DNA from: UBA1081 sp045658165
Lineage (GTDB): Bacteria > Bacillota > Clostridia > Oscillospirales > Acutalibacteraceae
Assembly: GCA_045658165.1 (NCBI GenBank)
Contig: JAZOUN010000034.1
Location: 1-10,279 of the forward strand
Length of the DNA stretch: 10,279 nt
Reading direction: 5' to 3'
Shown here: positions 6,701-10,279 of the stretch, piece by piece
Numbering within the stretch: the stretch's first letter is position 1
How the letters are laid out: each line of letters begins with the position of its first letter
The notes under the pieces: model-generated
What the model was told of the DNA's origin: nothing
Database searches by the model: none
What the model saw: only the letters and a program-made list of their open reading frames with translations
Made by a program: the position numbers and the translations under genes

Positions 6701-7084
6701 AGTATCAGTAGCGTTTCCGCCGTTGCCATGAGCATTGACAAGCATTGTTGCCATAGCGTCATTGATATTTGATGATGTCTTATATCCGAGGAAGATATAA
6801 TCCTTACCTGAAACACCGCTGTTCAGGTCAACATCAAGCTTTGTATGACCGTCCTGTTCAGCTTTAGATGTCGCATCTGCACTCTTTTCTGCCTGACCGA
6901 AACGGATAGACGAAATAAACTGTGTGCCCTGAGGATAATAGTAGTATCTGCCGTACACATGAGTACCGCTATTGATTGCTTCTGCAACAACAGGCATACA
7001 TACAGCAAGTGCTGTAAAGCACATTACCACTGCAAGCAACATGCTCATTACCTTTTTTGTAGTATTTTTTATGTTTGTGAGCAT
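3737..7084 (-). CDS. Large secreted modular protein with 14 Cys/His repeats
   Basis: A 1115-residue protein of unknown function. Its order is a signal peptide (1-36, basic start, hydrophobic core, cleavage likely after AEA), a three-fold DLN-GAGG-YIYL segment (about 37-226), a FIVAR-like helical segment (about 227-302), two InlB/Listeria-Bacteroides-like modules each with GWSTD/GWSTN (about 306-444), 14 repeats of C-x9-C-x2-C-x12-14-H (about 445-993), a Cna-B or carboxypeptidase-regulatory-like beta domain (994-1074), and a Cys-rich tail (1075-1115). The start is ATG 7084: AGGGAG (7098-7093) lies 8 nt upstream, whereas the ATG at 7132 has no ribosome binding site. There is no lipobox and no LPXTG. 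InlB-like and Cna-B-like modules are common in surface adhesins, so a cell-surface binding or scaffold role is likely; the ligand is unknown. It is transcribed divergently from GH36. Confidence 0.9.
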   Translation of the reverse strand: MLTNIKNTTKKVMSMLLAVVMCFTALAVCMPVVAEAINSGTHVYGRYYYYPQGTQFISSIRFGQAEKSADATSKAEQDGHTKLDVDLNSGVSGKDYIFLGYKTSSNINDAMATMLVNAHGNGGNATDTFTIGNKTYSFSITGGGQDLNADAGGDYIYLYATKDPKAGLPVVRINAVSTGDGESGYTMAGYDSVKRHDKGSISDCNAGAGGNYVYLFYDNCSVYTDVTPSMNAFKEVYAKTATVGTQDCYTADSWQTYKAAYDTAKKINDSYSNAYNAGCYTADEIAAAKTALDSAIGGLQGVVKLDAATNGGTVSVTEFSSNVGNGTTITFPANYYTATREGYSFLGWSTDKNATSGSMSNMVLPLGTTVYAIFSVNKYTVKFINTITGKEIKSETVEHGASVTAPTVNNVEKNDENTHYEFKGWSTNSFTNVTESFTVSTKYDKVEHTYYLESETAPTCSKTGSKVYKCSVCGQQKTETLPIIPENHKNTTLYPSKPSTCNVQGYTEYIYCNDCSKVISGRTPLPLADHQWGEWSAPTATCTQNGIKTRKCEICKTTEAEDVAATGHTWGDWKVVREATCTVNGRQQRQCSACKETEVAILYATGHEYKDTVTAPTCTELGYTTHKCECGDSYIDTYVDALGHEWINVGKPIVEATCTTNGKQYQQCSRCYVTQEAVVEALGHDWKNQTIIKEATCTENGLMAATCDRCSESQNSIVIPALGHTWDEGVVTTEPTCTTPGVLFMTCTTCNDERTIKIDAIGHDWGDGFLIAKPTCTTEGSKFYYCSVCQESKDEVLEKLPHDYVGVVTVPTCTEDGYTTYTCSDCGTVTVDDYVESPGHANIVTVVPPSCTQKGYTVTRCLICDNIERDNYVDALGHNYENLFVAPTCTQKGYTLIQCTACNDSKKTDYVDALGHEYEVTTVEPTCVQRGYDYHVCIRGDYTYKDNYVAAAGHKYAEAERVLPTETQSGYVLSRCTVDGCNSEQKEILYYDGKALVYITLYDDNGNPVTEATVTFTELNTGETFVIKTDLNGYFTEVLPEGDYELVISKIGYKDTVGFISVYNGETTIDIPTVSAVECDCYCHKNDFFSKIRRIFAKILSLLGTKHECCEHSEV
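3740..3862 (-). other. Cys-rich amphipathic C-terminal tail of the secreted protein
   Basis: The last 41 residues begin SAVECDCYCHK, continue with a basic/hydrophobic helix (FFSKIRRIFAKILSLLG) and end KHECCEHSEV. They hold five Cys and three His. From memory, similar tails (CxCxCH, an FF/I/K-rich helix, then a second Cys/His cluster) end many secreted Oscillospiraceae proteins that lack LPXTG. It could anchor the protein at the membrane or wall, or be a processing signal. This is inference. Confidence 0.55.
3863..4105 (-). other. Cna-B / carboxypeptidase-regulatory-like beta domain
   Basis: Residues 994-1074 carry VYITLYDDNGNPVTEATVTF, then TDLNGYF, then LPEGDYELVISKIGY. This is the standard pattern of a small prealbumin-like beta sandwich that acts as a stalk in surface proteins. 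No isopeptide triad was verified. Confidence 0.7.
4106..5752 (-). repeat. Array of 14 tandem 37-41-residue Cys/His repeats
   Basis: Each unit follows (W/Y)-x-PTCT-x2-G(Y)-x-C-x2-C-x-ALGH. The first Cys to the CxxC pair is x9 in nearly all units (x10 in unit 2), and the pair to the His is x12-14. Two classes are seen: W-type (units 3, 4, 6-9) and Y-type (5, 10-13). Units 1, 2 and 14 are divergent edge copies. Unit 5 has CxC for CxxC, unit 13 has lost the last Cys (C-I-R-G), and unit 14 has lost the first Cys and the His. The DNA of units 11 and 12 is still very similar, for example 4337-4359 against 4451-4473 with one difference. Confidence 0.9.
6407..6976 (-). other. Three-fold MABP-like beta-prism segment
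   Basis: Three copies of a D-(L/C)-N-x-G/D-A-G-G-x-Y-(I/V)-Y-L motif occur at residues 86-99 (DLNSGVSGKDYIFL), 146-158 (DLNADAGGDYIYL) and 203-215 (DCNAGAGGNYVYL), spaced by about 57-60 residues. The phrase closely resembles the repeat of the MABP (MVB12-associated) beta-prism, a three-blade fold. The assignment is by motif recognition and pseudo-symmetry only. Confidence 0.55.
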
Positions 7085-7147
7085 TAAAAAAACTCCCTTC
7101 GTTGAATCATGAAAAATAGCAATATGACTCATCGTATTTATGCAAAT

Positions 7148-7176
7148 ATTATATATAATAAAAATAAAAAAAACAA
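7148..7176 (-). promoter_or_regulatory. Promoter of the secreted-protein gene
   Basis: On the - strand, TTGTTT (7176-7171) and TATAAT (7153-7148) have a 17-bp spacer made almost only of A/T. Transcription would start near 7141, leaving a 5' leader of about 57 nt before ATG 7084. This also argues against the upstream ATG at 7132, which would leave only a few leader bases. Confidence 0.6.
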
Positions 7177-7235
7177 GTATATAATATAAATATAAAAAAA
7201 TTTACAAAAAATTCATAATTCAACATATCCAAAAC

Positions 7236-7264
7236 AAGACAAACAGTCTGATTTGATGTATAAT
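7236..7264 (+). promoter_or_regulatory. Promoter of the GH36 gene
   Basis: AAGACA (7236-7241) and TATAAT (7259-7264) are separated by 17 bp. Transcription would start near 7271, 36 nt before the ATG. The promoter is back to back with that of the secreted-protein gene, about 60 bp apart, so the two could share regulatory sites. Confidence 0.55.
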
Positions 7265-7306
7265 AACAGAAAAAACTCTCTTTTTATTAAACGGAGGAAC
7301 GCAGTG

Positions 7307-9025
7307 ATGAATTTCAGTATTTCAGGCGGCAATAAAAATGCGTCAATAAAACTTACCGAAAACACGGTTGAAGATATACTTTTAATAAATGTCTCAATGA
7401 CACTCCCCTCACCCGAAATTCCCGAACCTTTTTCAATCAGTTGGTATTTCAGCGCAAGTGATGTGCATTCAACCTGGAATCCGTCACTTCTTGACATTCA
7501 CGGACTTGCCTTTGACTGGAGTCCTCTTAAAGTTCAGTCAAGACTTGCCTCCTGGATGCCCGTACAGTCCCTCATTTCAAAAAACGGCACAAACAAGCTC
7601 TGCATTGCAGTTTCAGACGTTGATACACCCATAAACATAAAAACAGGAATCCACGAGGAAAGCGCATCTTTCATATGTGAAACAGAGTTTTTCACCCGTC
7701 CGACCGCACCCACAGATAATTATTCGGCAACAATTCGGCTTGACATGCGCTCTGTCCCTTATTACGACAGTATTTATTCAACTGTCAGTTGGTGGGAAAC
7801 GGAATGCAATTACAAAGCCGCATATGTTCCCGACAGCGCCAAAGCTCCCGTGGATTCTCTCTGGTACAGCTTTCATCAGATGCTTGACAGGGATGAAATT
7901 ATCAGTGAATGCAAAGCTTCTGCGGCAATCGGACTTGAAACTGTCATAATCGATGACGGTTGGCAGACAGACGACAATAACAGAGGTTACGCATACTGCG
8001 GAGACTGGCTCGTTGCGCCGAAAAAGATGGGTGACATGGCTTCGCTTGTTGAGGAAATTCACAGAATCGGAATGAAAGTCATGCTCTGGTATTCGGTTCC
8101 GTTTGTGGGCAAATATACCGACAAATATAATGATTTCAAGGACATGGTTCTTGAAGGCTCGGGCAATGACACCGACTTTTTCGGTCTTGACCCCAGATAC
8201 AAAAATGTCCGTGATTATCTTGTAGAAACTTACAAAAAAGCCGTAAAAACATGGAATCTTGACGGTCTGAAACTCGATTTTATTGACTCATTTTTCCTTA
8301 AAGGAAAATCTCTTGAGTATGATAAGAGACGTGATTTCCAATCCCTTGAAGATGCAATTCATGCACTTATGACAGAAGTAAAAACAGCCCTTACAGCTAT
8401 AAATCCCGATATTCTTATTGAATTCCGTCAGTCTTATGTCGGCCCGTCAATCAGAAAATACGGTAATATGCTCCGTGTTGGTGATTGTCCCTGCGACACA
8501 CTCAAAAACAGAACAGGTGTTATAAATCTGCGCCTTACTTCGGGGAAAACTGCTGTTCATTCAGACATGATAATGTGGAATATGAATGATTCAGCCGAAA
8601 ATGCAGCACTTCAGTTTGCAAACATTCTTTACGCTGTGCCGCAGGTGTCCGTAAGAATCGATAAGCTCCCCGAAGACCATTATAAAATGCTCCGATACTA
8701 CATTTCATTCTGGAAAAAATGGAAAAACGTTCTTCTTAACGGATATCTGACAGCCGAAAATCCTGAAATTTATTACAGTCAGGCATGCAGCACACTGGAA
8801 GAAAAATCAGTTATAACATGTTTCACAAATCCCGTTGTCACAGTAAAAAGTAAAGAAACAGCAGTTGTAAATGCATCCATGTACAGTTCTCTTATCATAA
8901 AAAATGCCGAAAACAAATCGTTCACAACAGTAAACTGCAAGGGTGAAACTATAGAAAAAGGTTCATTCTCCGCAAAAATTCAGGAAATCTCCATTCCTGC
9001 GGCAGGCATGATTTTTATAAACTGA
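7307..9025 (+). CDS. Glycoside hydrolase family 36-like (clan GH-D) alpha-galactosidase
   Basis: A 572-residue cytoplasmic enzyme, close in length to the compact GH36 enzymes such as Thermotoga GalA rather than the usual 700-plus residues. An N-terminal beta region (about 1-150) precedes a TIM barrel with WYSFHQM, VIIDDGWQ (D216-D217), MKVMLWYSVPF and LDGLKLDFID; D324 is the expected nucleophile. The acid/base should be D393 or D397 in RVGDCPCDTLKNR, where the family normally has a shorter R-x-G/S-x-D motif. A C-terminal beta domain ends the protein. No signal peptide is present. GGAGG (7293-7297) is 9 nt before ATG 7307; a GTG at 7304 is a possible alternative start. Alpha-galactosidase activity is the family norm, but substrate is not proven by these motifs. 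With GH31 it suggests breakdown of imported alpha-linked sugars. Confidence 0.85.
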   Translation: MNFSISGGNKNASIKLTENTVEDILLINVSMTLPSPEIPEPFSISWYFSASDVHSTWNPSLLDIHGLAFDWSPLKVQSRLASWMPVQSLISKNGTNKLCIAVSDVDTPINIKTGIHEESASFICETEFFTRPTAPTDNYSATIRLDMRSVPYYDSIYSTVSWWETECNYKAAYVPDSAKAPVDSLWYSFHQMLDRDEIISECKASAAIGLETVIIDDGWQTDDNNRGYAYCGDWLVAPKKMGDMASLVEEIHRIGMKVMLWYSVPFVGKYTDKYNDFKDMVLEGSGNDTDFFGLDPRYKNVRDYLVETYKKAVKTWNLDGLKLDFIDSFFLKGKSLEYDKRRDFQSLEDAIHALMTEVKTALTAINPDILIEFRQSYVGPSIRKYGNMLRVGDCPCDTLKNRTGVINLRLTSGKTAVHSDMIMWNMNDSAENAALQFANILYAVPQVSVRIDKLPEDHYKMLRYYISFWKKWKNVLLNGYLTAENPEIYYSQACSTLEEKSVITCFTNPVVTVKSKETAVVNASMYSSLIIKNAENKSFTTVNCKGETIEKGSFSAKIQEISIPAAGMIFIN

Positions 9026-9054
9026 AATTCATAAACATCAAGCACAAAAAAATC

Positions 9055-9093
9055 AAACTCCCTGATAATGCTTTCGCATATCGGGGAGTTTTT
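9055..9093. terminator. Bidirectional terminator between GH36 and the DMT transporter gene
   Basis: AAACTCCCTGATAATGC (9055-9071) pairs with GCATATCGGGGAGTTT (9076-9091), with one bulged A and one G-T pair, around the loop TTTC. Rightward it ends in TTTTT (9089-9093). Leftward the complement of 9045-9054 supplies a T-rich tract. It lies between convergent genes. Confidence 0.88.
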
Positions 9094-9175
9094 AACATAT
9101 CATTATGTCGGAAAACCGCATTTAAAAAATTATTTTCCTATAGATAACCGGTTTCGGACGCTGTCACAACTTTTA
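9094..9175. other. Short intergenic stretch without recognised function
   Basis: Between the terminator and the stop of the transporter gene I see only AT-rich DNA and the 8-bp palindrome AACCGGTT (9146-9153). No ORF or RNA structure is supported. Confidence 0.4.
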
Positions 9176-10030
9176 TCAGAAAGCCATAAGAACCGAGGCA
9201 ATAAATGAAATTGCCGCCGCTATGTAATCAGTCTTTGATAATTTTTCTTTTCTTATTACACTAATGATTGTGGAGAAAACCATAACTCCGCCCGTAACCA
9301 GAGGATACTGAACCGATGCGGGAAGATGTGCAAGGGAAATGAGAAGAAACCAGTTTCCTGCACCGTTGAATATTCCGTAACCCGAAGCATAAATAAGGCT
9401 TTTGCCTTTTATCAGCGGAATTTTTCTGTATTGAACAAGAAGCCATATTCCGCAGATAATAACACTCACAGCAGAAGAAATAAACATAAATCCGGTGCTG
9501 TCGGTATGGGGTAAAGACGATGATTGATGTATTTTTGAAATAACACCAACACTTCCGTTAAGAATGAACACTGCCATATAATATAAAAATGCTTTTTTAC
9601 TCTGTTTACCGCCCCTGAGATTCAGAAGAACCGAAAAGACAATCAGAGCACAGCAGACAATTTTAAAAGGTGTCAGCTTTTCGTCAAAGAATCCGATTCC
9701 CAGAAGAAACGGCAGAAGCATACCGCCGAGCATGGAAAACACGGAATAAACAGAAAGATTTGCCACAGCAAAAGCTTTCATGCTGAAATAGGTCATAAGT
9801 ATACATGCGGCTGAATAGATTACAGACAGCCCCACACTGAAAGGTGTTATCACAATTCTGAATCCGCTTATCAGAAGCATTATAACAACAATAATTATGC
9901 TTTTGTAAAATGAAAATTCAAGTGCAGATTGAAGACCGCTGCCCCGTTCGTTTTCAAATTTCTGATTAAATAAAAATTGCAGGGCAAACAGTATTGTCGC
10001 TGCAAAAACAAGCAAGTAATAAAGAACCAT
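9176..10030 (-). CDS. DMT-superfamily (EamA-like) membrane transporter
   Basis: A 284-residue, very hydrophobic protein with about ten membrane segments arranged as two halves, the usual drug/metabolite transporter layout. The first half ends with the short stretch FFDEKLTPFKIVCCALIV and the second with the matching RKEKLSKTDYIAAAISFIA: E-K-L-(T/S)-x before the last helix of each half is typical of EamA proteins. A charged loop near the centre (RGGKQSKK) separates the halves. The substrate cannot be told from sequence; amino acids, metabolites and sugars are all known for the superfamily. The start is ATG 10030, with GGGAGGG about 11 nt upstream, slightly long. The palindromic GTTTGCACAAAC (10031-10042) lies in that gap. 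The gene converges with GH36. Confidence 0.85.
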   Translation of the reverse strand: MVLYYLLVFAATILFALQFLFNQKFENERGSGLQSALEFSFYKSIIIVVIMLLISGFRIVITPFSVGLSVIYSAACILMTYFSMKAFAVANLSVYSVFSMLGGMLLPFLLGIGFFDEKLTPFKIVCCALIVFSVLLNLRGGKQSKKAFLYYMAVFILNGSVGVISKIHQSSSLPHTDSTGFMFISSAVSVIICGIWLLVQYRKIPLIKGKSLIYASGYGIFNGAGNWFLLISLAHLPASVQYPLVTGGVMVFSTIISVIRKEKLSKTDYIAAAISFIASVLMAF

Positions 10031-10064
10031 GTTTGCACAAACCCTCCCGTTTTTTGTCTTGAAT

Positions 10065-10100
10065 CAGTTTATCACAAAAAGGTCAGACATTCAACAATTT
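10065..10100 (-). promoter_or_regulatory. Possible promoter of the DMT transporter gene
   Basis: On the - strand, a TTGTTG box is followed 18 bp later by GATAAA, which is preceded by TGT (an extended -10). The match is moderate and the placement relative to the start is plausible. Confidence is low. Confidence 0.35.
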
Positions 10101-10115
10101 TCGGTATAAATCTGA

Positions 10116-10279
10116 AAAGCCAATCATTACAACAGGGCTGTTCACTTCTTTTTATATGATTACAAATTTGAAGACATATGGAACAATCCGCAAAAATATA
10201 TTGAAACATTAAAAAAGTATAAGGCAGTATTGACACCGGATTTCAGTATGTATATTGAAATGAATCCTGTTATGCAGTT
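10116..10279 (+). pseudogene. DUF4417-family fragment without a start (continues past the window)
   Basis: The 54 codons to the window edge include AVHFFLYDYKFEDIW, then NPQKYIETLKKYKAVLTPDFS and MYIEMNPVMQ. These match what I know of DUF4417: VHFF-x-DYxFE, W-x-x-P-x-x-Y, and L-x-PDFS-x-Y. The family is common on Firmicutes mobile elements and has no established function. The frame is closed by TAA and TGA (10107-10109, 10113-10115) just upstream, and no ATG occurs in frame before 10248, inside the conserved core. The upstream +1 frame reads FGINLKS, which could be the start of the domain after a frameshift. The gene is therefore either 5'-truncated or frameshifted. Its C-terminal part lies outside the window. 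Confidence 0.65.

Noticed and set aside
6990..7010. Lipoprotein signal in ALAVC of the signal peptide
   Set aside because: The residue before the Cys is Val, not Gly/Ala/Ser, and a normal AEA cleavage site follows. It is better read as an ordinary secretory signal.
7085..7132. Sixteen-residue N-terminal extension of the secreted protein from ATG 7132
   Set aside because: There is no ribosome binding site upstream, and it starts only a few bases after the probable transcription start. ATG 7084 has AGGGAG at ideal spacing and gives a standard signal peptide.
9146..9153. Palindrome AACCGGTT as a regulatory site
   Set aside because: Eight-base palindromes occur by chance, and it lies after the stop of a gene with no promoter near it.

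Overview
The window looks like AT-rich chromosomal DNA of a gut-type Clostridia (Bacillota), probably close to Ruminococcus/Oscillospiraceae. The grounds are strong AGGAGG-type ribosome binding sites, sigmaA-like promoters in AT-rich spacers, a PC4/YdbC gene, cytoplasmic GH31 and GH36 glycosidases, and a secreted modular protein with InlB-like repeats, CxxC repeats and a Cys-rich C-terminal tail. Family assignments come from reading motifs; no database search was possible.

Left edge (1-834): the packaging end of a prophage or prophage remnant, reading leftward. A terminase small subunit gene overlaps by ATGA the first 30 codons of a PBSX-type terminase large subunit that runs out of the window. 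Upstream lie a possible 13-codon leader ORF and a perfect 12-bp palindrome that may overlap the phage promoter. Rightward from here, ydbC (835-1059) has a near-ideal promoter and a two-hairpin 3' region.

Centre (1060-9093): two cytoplasmic glycosidases on the + strand, GH31 (1260-3689) and GH36 (7307-9025), flank a 1115-residue secreted protein on the - strand (3737-7084). GH31 and the secreted-protein gene converge on a shared bidirectional terminator. The secreted-protein gene and GH36 diverge from a 222-bp intergenic region with a promoter in each direction. The secreted protein has, in order, a signal peptide, a three-fold repeat resembling an MABP-type beta-prism, a FIVAR-like segment, two InlB-like modules, 14 tandem Cys/His repeats, a Cna-B/carboxypeptidase-regulatory-like domain, and a Cys-rich amphipathic tail with no LPXTG. 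No sugar transporter or regulator is visible, so any joint role with the glycosidases is inference.

Right edge (9094-10279): a DMT/EamA-type transporter gene on the - strand, convergent with GH36 over another bidirectional terminator, then a DUF4417 fragment without a usable start that continues past the window.

The most interesting material is the secreted protein: its C-x9-C-x2-C-x12-14-H array, decaying at the C-terminal end, the probable beta-prism at its N-terminus, and the Cys-rich tail that could be an uncharacterised surface-retention signal.
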